Source: Caulobacteraceae bacterium
GTDB lineage: Bacteria > Pseudomonadota > Alphaproteobacteria > Caulobacterales > Caulobacteraceae
NCBI GenBank assembly: GCA_947484535.1
Contig: CANKPO010000057.1
Location: 1 to 7,698, forward strand
Direction of reading: 5' to 3'
Length of the DNA stretch: 7,698 bases
The position numbers and the translations under genes were made by a program. Shown here one piece after another: positions 1 through 6,654 of the stretch. The first letter of the stretch is position 1. Each line of letters starts with the position of its first letter. Under the pieces are notes generated by a model, which saw only the letters and a program-made list of their open reading frames with translations, made no database searches and was not told the origin of the DNA.

Positions 1-226
1 CATGGCCGAGGCTGTGGATGTTGGCCTCTTTACGGTCAAGCCAGAGGCGAAGGACTTTGATCGATCCAAAATATTGGCCTTCAAGTCCGTGCCCTTGCGG
101 ACGGGCGTTCAGACCCTTGTCGTGACGGTTCCAAGCCTGCCCAAATATGCGGCCATCGATCCCTATGCGAAGCTGATTGATCGCAATGCTGACGATAATC
201 TGGTGACGGTGGGCAAATCGGACTGA
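1..226 (+). CDS. C-terminal end of a probable ABC permease/M1-family aminopeptidase fusion protein (partial)
   Basis: The reading frame is open from the left edge and stops with TGA at 224-226, so only about the last 74 residues are present; the ATG at position 2 is most likely an internal methionine. The tail contains DPYAKLIDRNADDN near its end, preceded by alternating hydrophobic beta-like segments (residues about 36-45, TLVVTVPSLP). A closing DPYxKLIDRxxDDN motif is what I recall from the C-terminus of large membrane proteins that join an ABC-2 type permease region to a zinc M1-aminopeptidase-like domain. Neither the permease helices nor the HExxH zinc motif is inside the window, so the assignment rests only on the tail. 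The function of that family is poorly defined; a role in peptide processing or export at the inner membrane is assumed. A stand-alone M1 peptidase is the main alternative. Confidence 0.6.
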   Translation, partial: MAEAVDVGLFTVKPEAKDFDRSKILAFKSVPLRTGVQTLVVTVPSLPKYAAIDPYAKLIDRNADDNLVTVGKSD

Positions 227-234
227 CTTTGCCC
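211..234 (+). terminator. Hairpin over the stop codon of the M1-like gene, possible weak terminator
   Basis: GGGCAAA (211-217) is perfectly complementary to TTTGCCC (228-234), with a 10-base loop that contains the TGA stop codon. No run of T follows, so this is not a classical intrinsic terminator. A second ATTTGCC at 247-253 could pair with the same left arm (GGCAAAT, 212-218) instead. Confidence 0.3.
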
Positions 235-393
235 TGCCCATGCGCCATTTGCCGCAACTGTAGGGAGCAGTGATCGCTTGGCGCCGCCCTAAAACGGGTA
301 ATAGGATGTCTCTATATTTGAAGTGGCGTGATGTACTCGATATTGGCATTACGCGCCTTGCTTTGCAGCTTGGCATTTTAGATGAGGGTCGAC
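227..393 (+). promoter_or_regulatory. Intergenic region carrying the probable promoter of the DUF883-like gene
   Basis: This 167-base gap between two same-strand genes has no credible ORF. Two weak sigma-70-like pairs can be proposed: TTGGCG (278-283) with TAGGAT (302-307), spacer 18; and TTGAAG (318-323) with TATTGG (341-346), spacer 17. Neither is strong. The 8-base word TTGGCATT occurs twice as a direct repeat, at 343-350 and 370-377, just upstream of the ribosome binding site. A sigma-54 reading was tested and rejected on spacing. Confidence 0.35.
384..388 (+). promoter_or_regulatory. Ribosome binding site that fixes the start of the DUF883-like gene at 394
   Basis: GAGGG at 384-388 lies 5 bases before the ATG at 394. 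The earlier in-frame ATG at 382 has no purine-rich sequence in front of it and would overlap this site, so 394 is preferred. Confidence 0.65.
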
Positions 394-711
394 ATGTCCG
401 CTGAACCAGATGCCACAATACCGCCTTCCGGCGCGCCAAAGGGTGACCACCATGGCGAGGCTTCAACGGGTCCCGTCACTGAGGCGGCTGTCGCGGACCT
501 GATCAATCGGGTCGAAGCCATGTTCCGTGAGGGATTGAAGGCCCTTGGGGCGCAGTCCAAGCCCTTGATCGACAATGCCGAAGACCAACTGGAAGCGGCT
601 CAGAAGCTCGTCTCCGATCAGGTTCGCAATCGCCCCCTAACCGCGACCGCGATGGCCCTGGGGGTCGGCGTCGTCATCGGACTTCTCCTCAGCAGTGGTC
701 GGCGTAGATGA
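394..711 (+). CDS. DUF883 (ElaB/YqjD-like) membrane-anchored protein
   Basis: This is a 105-residue protein counted from ATG 394. Residues 1-28 are polar and probably disordered, with a DHHGE stretch. Residues about 29-78 are a charged amphipathic helix (EAAVADLINRVEAMF, then EDQLEAAQKLVSDQV). Residues about 82-100 are one hydrophobic segment (MALGVGVVIGLLLSS), and the protein ends in three arginines. A long helix, then VRxxPL, then a glycine-rich C-terminal membrane anchor ending in arginines is the layout of the DUF883 family. In E. coli, ElaB and YqjD are inner-membrane tail-anchored proteins that bind ribosomes in stationary phase. The same role here is inferred from architecture only. 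It overlaps the next gene by four bases (ATGA, 708-711), implying translational coupling, as with E. coli yqjD and yqjE. Confidence 0.7.
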   Translation: MSAEPDATIPPSGAPKGDHHGEASTGPVTEAAVADLINRVEAMFREGLKALGAQSKPLIDNAEDQLEAAQKLVSDQVRNRPLTATAMALGVGVVIGLLLSSGRRR

Positions 712-1103
712 TCGGTAAGACGGTTCTTCAGACCCTAACGACGGCCATGATCGTCGCGGTCAGCGCTTGCGTCAGCCTTGTGGCCGCCGCTTTCGGCCTT
801 TTTGTGCTGTTACGCAGCCTTTGGGGCGAAGCCATCGCGTGCGCAATTGTGGCAGGTGTATTTGCCTTGGTGGCGCTTATCGTCGCGTTTGTGGCCAGCC
901 GACCTGCTCCGGTCGCGAAACGCCCGGTTCAGACCGCGCCCGAGCCTTCGCCCATCTTGGCAAGCCTTATGGCCATTGTGCGCGAAAAGCCCTTGGTCAG
1001 TGCCGCTGTGGCGGCGGCCGCTGGCATCATCGCGGTACGCAATCCGCAAATGATCTCAAGTTTGATCGCAGCCTTTCTTCAGGACTCAGAGCCTAAGGAC
1101 TAG
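708..1103 (+). CDS. Small integral membrane protein, YqjE/holin-superfamily-III-like
   Basis: This is a 131-residue protein. Two strong hydrophobic segments are visible at residues about 11-36 and 41-64, followed by a proline-rich linker (RPAPVAKRPVQTAPEPSP, 65-82). A third, alanine-rich hydrophobic stretch lies at about 97-110, and an amphipathic tail (QMISSLIAAFLQ) closes the protein. Two close transmembrane helices in a short protein encoded right after a DUF883 gene match the position and form of YqjE-like proteins, whose biochemical role is unknown. The start codon overlaps the upstream stop (ATGA), with only a poor ribosome binding site (GGTCGG), so re-initiation is likely. The VREKPL motif at 91-96 echoes VRNRPL in the upstream partner. 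The stop codon TAG at 1101-1103 overlaps the stop of the convergent PuuB-like gene. Confidence 0.65.
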   Translation: MIGKTVLQTLTTAMIVAVSACVSLVAAAFGLFVLLRSLWGEAIACAIVAGVFALVALIVAFVASRPAPVAKRPVQTAPEPSPILASLMAIVREKPLVSAAVAAAAGIIAVRNPQMISSLIAAFLQDSEPKD

Positions 1104-2389
1104 AGCCGGTCGCGCAGCGCATACCAGCTCAGACCTGCGACTAAGGCTGGCCAACGTAAGAATTTCCCGCCCGGAAAGGGTGGGGCAGGCAGGCGCGATA
1201 GCAGATCAAGACCGGACATCTGGCCCAAGGTGGCATCAGCCAATAGCTTGCCAAAATAGGGCGCGAGCATCACCCCCTGGCCGCTATAGCCCGCAGCGGT
1301 GACAACCCCGGGCGCAAGGGCTCTGACATAGGGCGCGCGGTTCATGGTGATGCCGAGGGTGCCGCCCCAAGCATGGGTGATTGGCACATCGGCGAGCCTT
1401 GGATAGACCTTTAGCATGTGACGGCGAACAAATCCGCTCAGGTCGGAAGGAAACCAAGGCGAATAGTTCTCGCCGCCACCGAACAGCAACCGCCCGTCGG
1501 GGGATTTGCGAAAATAGTTTACGACAAAACGGCTATCGGCCACGGCAGCGTCGCTGCGAATGATCTCGTCGGCAAGTTCGCCCAAGGGGGCCGTTGCCAA
1601 GATGAAGTTATTGATCGGCATGACCTGAGCATCAATCGTGGGTGAAAGCCCATCAATATAGCCATCACCGGTCAGGATTAGCCTTTGGCACGTCACCGTG
1701 CCCTGCGGTGTGGTGACTTCCATCCCTTGCGCGGTCTTGCGCCAAGATAGGGCCCGCGAGCGTTCAAAAATCTGTACGCCGGTGTTTAAGGCGGCATGGC
1801 CAAGACCGAGGGCGAAATTGAGGGGGTGCAGATGTCCGCCGCCTTCATCGACCGTTCCCCCGAAATAGGTCTCGCAACCCAGCTCGTGGGCCAGCGCGTC
1901 CCGATCGATCAAGCGGATCTGGTCGTAACCGTAGCGCTCAGCCATATGATCACGCCAAGCGCGGTCGTGGTCCTCGCCGGTGGGGCGGTGGCGTGCCTCG
2001 ATCATTCCGGGCTTGAGATCACAGGCGATGGCATATTGGGTGATCAGACCCTGCAGATGGGCCTTGGCGTCCTGCGCAAGGGTCCAAAGGGCCATGGCGT
2101 CATCCGGCCCGACCGTCTTTTCAAGCCAATATTGATCGCGCCTTTGTCCAGTATGGATCTGACCGCCATTGCGACCGGAGGCGCCGGAACCGACCTGCGC
2201 CTCCTCCAAGACGATGGTGGGAACGCTCTGTTCGGCAAGGCAAAGGGCTGCCCCCAATCCGGTGTAGCCCGCACCGATGATGCAGACCTCTGTTTGGTGA
2301 TGACCCTTGAGCAGCGGCAGTACCGGAAAGGGGTTTGCCGTTTGCGCGTACCAAGAGGTCGTCGGATGGCCTTGGTTGCGCGCTGCCAT
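1100..2389 (-). CDS. puuB: FAD-dependent amine oxidase, gamma-glutamylputrescine oxidase-like (DAO family)
   Basis: This 429-residue protein probably oxidises gamma-glutamylputrescine to the gamma-glutamyl aminobutyraldehyde, releasing ammonia and H2O2, step two of the Puu pathway in the cytoplasm. The dinucleotide-binding fold is clear: a beta strand then GAGYTG (39-44), an acidic pair (EE, 62-63) at the end of the second strand for the FAD ribose, and GSGASGRNGGQ (67-77), typical of DAO-family amine oxidases of the PuuB/OrdL group. The C-terminal FAD-contact motif GYSGQGVMLAP is at 367-377. Length fits the family (about 425-430). It starts only 5 bases after the stop of the PuuA-like gene, in an operon-like arrangement, with no strong ribosome binding site of its own, so coupling is likely. 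Pairing with a glutamate-polyamine ligase favours PuuB over a sarcosine or D-amino-acid oxidase; the exact amine substrate cannot be read from sequence. Confidence 0.82.
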   Translation of the reverse strand: MAARNQGHPTTSWYAQTANPFPVLPLLKGHHQTEVCIIGAGYTGLGAALCLAEQSVPTIVLEEAQVGSGASGRNGGQIHTGQRRDQYWLEKTVGPDDAMALWTLAQDAKAHLQGLITQYAIACDLKPGMIEARHRPTGEDHDRAWRDHMAERYGYDQIRLIDRDALAHELGCETYFGGTVDEGGGHLHPLNFALGLGHAALNTGVQIFERSRALSWRKTAQGMEVTTPQGTVTCQRLILTGDGYIDGLSPTIDAQVMPINNFILATAPLGELADEIIRSDAAVADSRFVVNYFRKSPDGRLLFGGGENYSPWFPSDLSGFVRRHMLKVYPRLADVPITHAWGGTLGITMNRAPYVRALAPGVVTAAGYSGQGVMLAPYFGKLLADATLGQMSGLDLLSRLPAPPFPGGKFLRWPALVAGLSWYALRDRL

Positions 2390-2394
2390 AGGGA

Positions 2395-3798
2395 TTAGAC
2401 GTTGAGCAGCAGGAATTCCCGCTCCCAGGGGCTAACGGTGCGCATGAAGGCATCATATTCGGCAAGCTTCACCCGCGAATAGGCATCGATGAAGCTGCCC
2501 CCCAAAACATCGCGCAGCGGCACACAGGAGCTTAGCAATTCTACCGATTCAATCAGACTGCGCGGCAGTTCAACCCCGCGAAGATTGGCATCCGTATCCA
2601 CCGGCGGCTCGGGCTTGAGGGCTGAGATCATGCCCAAATAGCCTGCGCCCAAAACCGCGGCGATGGCCAGATAGGGATTGGCATCGGAGGAGGGCACCCG
2701 GTTCTCGACCCGGCGATTGGCCGCGTCTGAGGGCGGAATGCGAAGACCCGCCGTGCGATTATCATAGCCCCATTGGGTATTGACCGGCGCCCCGGATTCT
2801 TTGCTGATCCGGCGGTAGGAATTCACATAGGGGGCGAGGATGGCCATGATCGAGGGCATGTAGCGCTGCTGACCGGCGATGAAGCTATAGAACAGCTCCG
2901 TCGGCCCCTCGGTGCCGGGGTCAGAAAAGAGGTTCTGGCCTGTGCCGGGGTCAATGATCGACTGGTGGATATGCATGGCCGAGCCGGGCTCTGAGGCCAT
3001 GGGCTTGGCCATGAAGGTCGCATAGATCTCATGCTCCATCGCCGCTTCACGGATGGTGCGTTTGAACATGAAGACCTGATCGGCCAATTCCAAGGCATTG
3101 CCGTGCCGCAGATTGATTTCCATCTGGGCGACACCGCTCTCGTGGATCAGGGTGTCGATCTCAAGGCCCTGACGCTCAGAATATTCGTACATATCCTCGA
3201 ACAGGGCATCGAACTCATTGACCGCTGAGATCGAATAGCCCTGACGGCCCGTCTCAGGTCGTCCCGACCTGCCCGTTGGCGGTTTGAGCGGATAGTCGGG
3301 GTCGACATTCTTTTCGACCAGATAGAATTCAAGCTCTGGCGCGACAACCGGCTCCCAGCCCTTGGCGCGATAGAGGGAAAGCACCCGGCGCAAGACTTGA
3401 CGCGGGCTTTCATCGACGGGGCGGCCATCAGGATGAAAGGCGTCATGAATGACCTGCGCCGTTGGGTCTTGGGCCCATGGCACGGTGGCCAAGGTCGCAA
3501 AATCGGGAACGAGGAAGATATCGGTGTCGGCCTGAACCGCGCCAATTAGACCCTCAAGGTCTGGAAAGTCGCCGGTGATGGTCTGATAAAAGACCGACAT
3601 GGGCAGGTTCATGGTTCCGCCATTGAGGAACTTGCGTACCGGCATGATCTTGCCGCGCGCCACACCGGCAAGGTCGGGCACGAAACATTCGATCTCTTCA
3701 ATATTTTGACGGGCAAACCATTGGGTTGCATCTTCAATAGACGCGACTCCGCGCGCGGTCGCGGGGGCGGACTTTCGCTGTTTTGATTTGGGTTTCAT
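2395..3798 (-). CDS. puuA: Glutamine synthetase family ligase, probable gamma-glutamylputrescine synthetase
   Basis: This 467-residue protein probably ligates glutamate to an amine (putrescine or related) with ATP in the cytoplasm, the entry step of glutamylated polyamine breakdown. An N-terminal beta-grasp-like region (about 33-100, ECFVPDLAGVARGK) precedes the catalytic barrel. Metal and nucleotide motifs are intact: PELEFYL (154-160), QMEINL (225-230), MHIHQS (275-280), NSYRR (326-330), WGYDNRTAGLRIP (343-355) and ENRVPSSDANPYLAIA (365-380). The regulatory tyrosine-adenylylation segment of housekeeping GlnA is not evident, and the next gene is a PuuB-like oxidase; both favour PuuA over GlnA. 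The first about 18 residues are a lysine/arginine/alanine-rich extension; no alternative ATG or GTG precedes the conserved region, so 3798 is kept although its ribosome binding site is weak. Other amine substrates (ethanolamine, isopropylamine, methylamine) remain possible. Confidence 0.8.
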   Translation of the reverse strand: MKPKSKQRKSAPATARGVASIEDATQWFARQNIEEIECFVPDLAGVARGKIMPVRKFLNGGTMNLPMSVFYQTITGDFPDLEGLIGAVQADTDIFLVPDFATLATVPWAQDPTAQVIHDAFHPDGRPVDESPRQVLRRVLSLYRAKGWEPVVAPELEFYLVEKNVDPDYPLKPPTGRSGRPETGRQGYSISAVNEFDALFEDMYEYSERQGLEIDTLIHESGVAQMEINLRHGNALELADQVFMFKRTIREAAMEHEIYATFMAKPMASEPGSAMHIHQSIIDPGTGQNLFSDPGTEGPTELFYSFIAGQQRYMPSIMAILAPYVNSYRRISKESGAPVNTQWGYDNRTAGLRIPPSDAANRRVENRVPSSDANPYLAIAAVLGAGYLGMISALKPEPPVDTDANLRGVELPRSLIESVELLSSCVPLRDVLGGSFIDAYSRVKLAEYDAFMRTVSPWEREFLLLNV

Positions 3799-3880
3799 GA
3801 CACTTTATGGGTTTCAATTACTAGCCTAACCCAAGGTCGCGGTTTACGCAAACCGTGATCCCTATTTGAGCTGCGTCACC
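3799..3880 (-). promoter_or_regulatory. Intergenic region between ppc and puuA with candidate promoter and operator
   Basis: These 82 bases separate the ppc stop from the puuA start, both on the minus strand. A weak promoter can be drawn on the minus strand as TTGCGT-N17-TAGGCT, partly inside the palindrome listed separately. A second inverted repeat, TGGGTT (3808-3813) with AACCCA (3828-3833), spacer 14, lies between it and the start codon. No T-rich intrinsic terminator for ppc is visible, so read-through from ppc into puuA is possible. Confidence 0.35.
3835..3860. repeat. Imperfect palindrome, possible operator of puuAB or structure after ppc
   Basis: The core CGGTTT (3840-3845), ACGC, AAACCG (3850-3855) is a perfect 6+6 inverted repeat. 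The arms extend to 11 bases each (3835-3845 and 3850-3860) with two mismatches that would be G-U pairs in plus-strand RNA. It lies about 20 bases past the ppc stop and about 40 bases before the puuA start. A protein-binding operator is the more natural reading because no T tract follows on the minus strand. Confidence 0.4.
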
Positions 3881-6562
3881 TTAGCCGGTGTTACGCAAGG
3901 CCGCTGCGATGCCATTGAGGGTCAACTGAATGCCAAGCTTAACGGCCTCACTATTCTCGCCACGCCGCCGCCGGGACAGGAGCTCGATCTGCAATCGGTT
4001 AAGCGGATCAAGGCAAGGCTTTGATAGGGCGATTGAGGCGGCGAGGTCCGGCTGGCTTTGCAACAGGCTTGTCTCACCTCGAATCTTCAGGATCAGGTCT
4101 TCTGTCGCCTTCCATTCCCTATGGATGACGCCATAGATCCGTTCAGCATGGGCCCGGTCAGGAGCCAGACCGGCATAGGCGCTGGCCATGGCCATATCAC
4201 TTTGGGCCAGGGCAATTTCCATATTGGCCAGAAAGGTGTCCATGAAGCCCCAGCCCTGAGCCATGTCGCTCAGTTGATTGATGCTGATGTTGGCAGCCTT
4301 GACGCCTGAGGCAAAGCCGTACCATCCCGGCAGCATAAACCGCGACTGTGACCAGCTAAAGACCCATGGAATGGCGCGCAGGTCTTCTATCCGACCGGAC
4401 TTGGTGCGCGAGGCGGGGCGACTGCCGATCTTGAGCTCGATGATCTCCGATATGGGGGTTGCGGTACGAAAAAAGCCCGCAAAGGCTGGGTCGCGATAGA
4501 CCAGATCCTGATAGGCCTCGCAGGACGCGTCGGTAATGGCGCTCATGGCCGGACCGAACCTTGCATCCAAGGCCGTGGAGGTCCTGTCGCCCTCTTGGCG
4601 CAGGGTGGCCAGGAAGACGGCGGCGCAGGCACTGTCTAGGGATTTGCGCGCCGAGACCTCATCGCCGAACTTGCGGGCAATCATCTCGCCCTGTTCGGTA
4701 ACCCGCATGCGCCCGCGCACCGTCCCGGCTGGCTGGGCTAGGATGGCGGCAAAGCTTGAGCCCCCGCCGCGCCCGACCGAGCCCCCTCGGCCATGAAAGA
4801 GCTGCAGGCCCACGCCCTGCTGGTCACAGACCTTGAGAATGTCGGACGACGACCGATGCAAGGACCAACGCGAGGCCGTGTAGCCGCCGTCCTTATTGCT
4901 GTCCGAATAGCCGAGCATGACCTCTTGGGTCGCCTTTGGTCCAAGCAAGGACCGCGCAATCGGCAGTTTGAGCCAGCGATCAATGATGGCAGGGGCCGCT
5001 TCGAGGTCGCCAATGGTTTCAAAGAGCGGCGCGACGCCGAGCATCGACCGGGGAGCCGCGCCGCCAAAGACGAGGCCCGCCTGTTTGAGCAGAACGAGGG
5101 GTTCAAGAATGTCAGATACCGATCCGGCCTTGGAGACCACATAGGCTCCGATGGCTTCTGGTCCATAGGCGGACACGGTCTCGGCAGCGGCGTCCAATAT
5201 CCGAAGCTCTCGCTTGGTTTCCGCTGAATAGGAGGCAAAGGGCCAGCGCAGGAGGCGGTCGTCGGAGAGCTGTTCAATCAGAAGCTCGATCCTTTGATCC
5301 TCTGAAAGCCCAAGATAGTCGATCGGGGTCGGGGATTGGGCAAAGAGATCGGCCACCACCCGTTCATGCACGTCCGAATTTTGGCGAAGATCGAGAGACA
5401 GGAGATGAAAGCCGCAGCATCGGACAATCTGAAGCAAGACTTTCAGGGTCGTGCCGACCAAGCGCTCACCGCCATGGGCAATCAAGCTGTCACGAATGAT
5501 CGACAGATCATGGACAAGTTCGGAAACGGCGCCGTAGGCTTGAGCTTGGGCGGCAGCCTTGGGCGCACCGATGGGTGATGCCTTTAGTCGCTCAGCCGTG
5601 GCCAAAACCCGGTCGTGAATATAGGTCAGGGCCCTTCGATAGGGCTCGTCGGCGCGGTGAACCGAATGTTGAGCCGAGCGCCTTGCCAATTCCATGACCT
5701 CGTCCGAGACCGGGGCCAAGGTGACCGACAGGGTCAGCTCTGATTCCAGCTGATCTAACTGATCAAGATACCAGGCGAAGATAACTTGGCCCTGTTCGGC
5801 CAGAGCCAGCCTTAAGGTGACATCGTCGACATGGGGATGGCCATCGCGGTCGCCGCCAATCCAAGACCCTAAGCCAACCACCAGAGGGAAGGGGGCCTGC
5901 TCCGGCAAATCGCGATCCCAATCGCCATAGAGCCGAACCAGGGCCGGCAAGATCGCCCGCCGAACAAAGCCCAACGTATTGTCGATCTCATCACTGACCG
6001 TAATGCGGTCGGGACGATGGAGCCGGGTCTTCCACAGAAGGGCGATGGCGCGGAACAGTTCGTCCTGCGTCCACAGATCCAGCGTGCGCGGCAGGCTATG
6101 GCGGCGCAGGGCCAAGATGCGGGCGACCTCAAATTCGCGGTCGACCACAGAAGCGCGGCGCATTTCCGTCGGGTGCGCGGTCAGCACGGGGGTCAGGCGC
6201 ATCTCGTCCAACACCGACTGGATGTCTGTCTCTGAAACGCCTTCACTTTCTTTTAGGGCTATGGCCCCGGTCAAGGTGGCAGGAAGGCCGCCCGACTGGC
6301 CATCATCCAACTGCCGACGGCCTGCGACATCTTCAGCAATATTGGTCAGGGTCGATAGACAGGCCAGTGCCCGAACAAGATAGACCGCGTCATCTGCCGA
6401 AAGGCTCGACAGATCACCGGCCTCATTGCCGACGTCTCTGGCCCGTTGAACACCCTGCTGACGGGCTTCCCCGTCGAGATAGGCGAGGGCCTCATTAAAC
6501 AGGCGCTCGAGAAGCCGGACGTTCTGCGCCACCCGGCGCGTGGTCGACTCATCGAAGGTCAT
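3881..6562 (-). CDS. ppc: Phosphoenolpyruvate carboxylase
   Basis: This 893-residue cytoplasmic enzyme (counted from ATG 6562) makes oxaloacetate from PEP and bicarbonate, refilling the TCA cycle. Family motifs appear in order and intact: VLTAHPTE with the catalytic histidine (H130), GGDRDGHP (236-243), LDLRQNSD (390-397), MLGYSDSNKDGG (549-560), the mobile FHGRGGSVGRGGG loop (589-601), GSRPASR (713-719), LRAIPWVFSWSQSR (728-741) and the closing RNTG. Length matches bacterial PEPC (about 880-930). An in-frame ATG 15 codons earlier (6607) lies inside the putative -10 element, whereas ATG 6562 follows AGGAG at 9 bases, so 6562 is chosen. Two of the four residues that bind aspartate in E. coli PEPC (K773 and R832) align with Q787 and S847 here, while R598 and N891 are kept. 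Altered feedback control is therefore predicted, but catalytic function looks sound. Confidence 0.97.
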   Translation of the reverse strand: MTFDESTTRRVAQNVRLLERLFNEALAYLDGEARQQGVQRARDVGNEAGDLSSLSADDAVYLVRALACLSTLTNIAEDVAGRRQLDDGQSGGLPATLTGAIALKESEGVSETDIQSVLDEMRLTPVLTAHPTEMRRASVVDREFEVARILALRRHSLPRTLDLWTQDELFRAIALLWKTRLHRPDRITVSDEIDNTLGFVRRAILPALVRLYGDWDRDLPEQAPFPLVVGLGSWIGGDRDGHPHVDDVTLRLALAEQGQVIFAWYLDQLDQLESELTLSVTLAPVSDEVMELARRSAQHSVHRADEPYRRALTYIHDRVLATAERLKASPIGAPKAAAQAQAYGAVSELVHDLSIIRDSLIAHGGERLVGTTLKVLLQIVRCCGFHLLSLDLRQNSDVHERVVADLFAQSPTPIDYLGLSEDQRIELLIEQLSDDRLLRWPFASYSAETKRELRILDAAAETVSAYGPEAIGAYVVSKAGSVSDILEPLVLLKQAGLVFGGAAPRSMLGVAPLFETIGDLEAAPAIIDRWLKLPIARSLLGPKATQEVMLGYSDSNKDGGYTASRWSLHRSSSDILKVCDQQGVGLQLFHGRGGSVGRGGGSSFAAILAQPAGTVRGRMRVTEQGEMIARKFGDEVSARKSLDSACAAVFLATLRQEGDRTSTALDARFGPAMSAITDASCEAYQDLVYRDPAFAGFFRTATPISEIIELKIGSRPASRTKSGRIEDLRAIPWVFSWSQSRFMLPGWYGFASGVKAANISINQLSDMAQGWGFMDTFLANMEIALAQSDMAMASAYAGLAPDRAHAERIYGVIHREWKATEDLILKIRGETSLLQSQPDLAASIALSKPCLDPLNRLQIELLSRRRRGENSEAVKLGIQLTLNGIAAALRNTG

Positions 6563-6571
6563 CCTATTGCT

Positions 6572-6576
6572 CTCCT
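6572..6576 (-). promoter_or_regulatory. Ribosome binding site that supports the ppc start at 6562
   Basis: On the minus strand AGGAG (complement of CTCCT, 6572-6576) stands 9 bases before ATG 6562. No comparable site precedes the earlier in-frame ATG at 6607. Confidence 0.6.
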
Positions 6577-6602
6577 GTAAGCTTTCGCGCAGCTTAGCGT
6601 AA

Positions 6603-6630
6603 ATCATGTAAAAACCCTTGAACGGGTCAA
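6603..6630 (-). promoter_or_regulatory. Candidate sigma-70 promoter of ppc
   Basis: On the minus strand TTGACC (6630-6625) and CATGAT (6608-6603) are separated by 16 bases, matching five of six and four of six consensus bases. Transcription would begin near 6596, giving a leader of about 35 bases that contains the AGGAG site. The -35 box sits in a short dyad, TTGA-N5-TCAA (6618-6630). For the divergent cinA-like gene the 6563-6654 gap shows no equally convincing promoter. Confidence 0.45.
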
Positions 6631-6654
6631 TAGTGGCGTTGCCGACGGGAGATT

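Noticed and set aside
343..361. Possible sigma-54 promoter (TTGGCA ... TTGC)
   Set aside because: The GG and GC elements are 15 bases apart where sigma-54 promoters need about 12.
767..1096. Alternative plus-strand frame overlapping the YqjE-like gene
   Set aside because: The product is Arg/Cys-rich without hydrophobic pattern, whereas the 708 frame gives clean membrane helices and couples to the upstream gene.
1796..2398. 200-codon plus-strand ORF inside puuB
   Set aside because: It is antisense to the well-supported puuB frame, has no recognisable motif, and its composition is what a high-GC shadow frame gives.
2395..3798. Housekeeping glutamine synthetase GlnA
   Set aside because: The regulatory tyrosine-adenylylation segment is not evident, the N-terminus differs, and the next gene is a PuuB-like oxidase.
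4793..5227. 144-codon plus-strand ORF inside ppc
   Set aside because: It lies opposite the most conserved PEPC motifs; its low-complexity arginine/glycine-rich product is a mirror of ppc codons.
6563..6607. 15-codon N-terminal extension of PEP carboxylase
   Set aside because: The upstream ATG overlaps the candidate -10 box and has no ribosome binding site, while ATG 6562 follows AGGAG.
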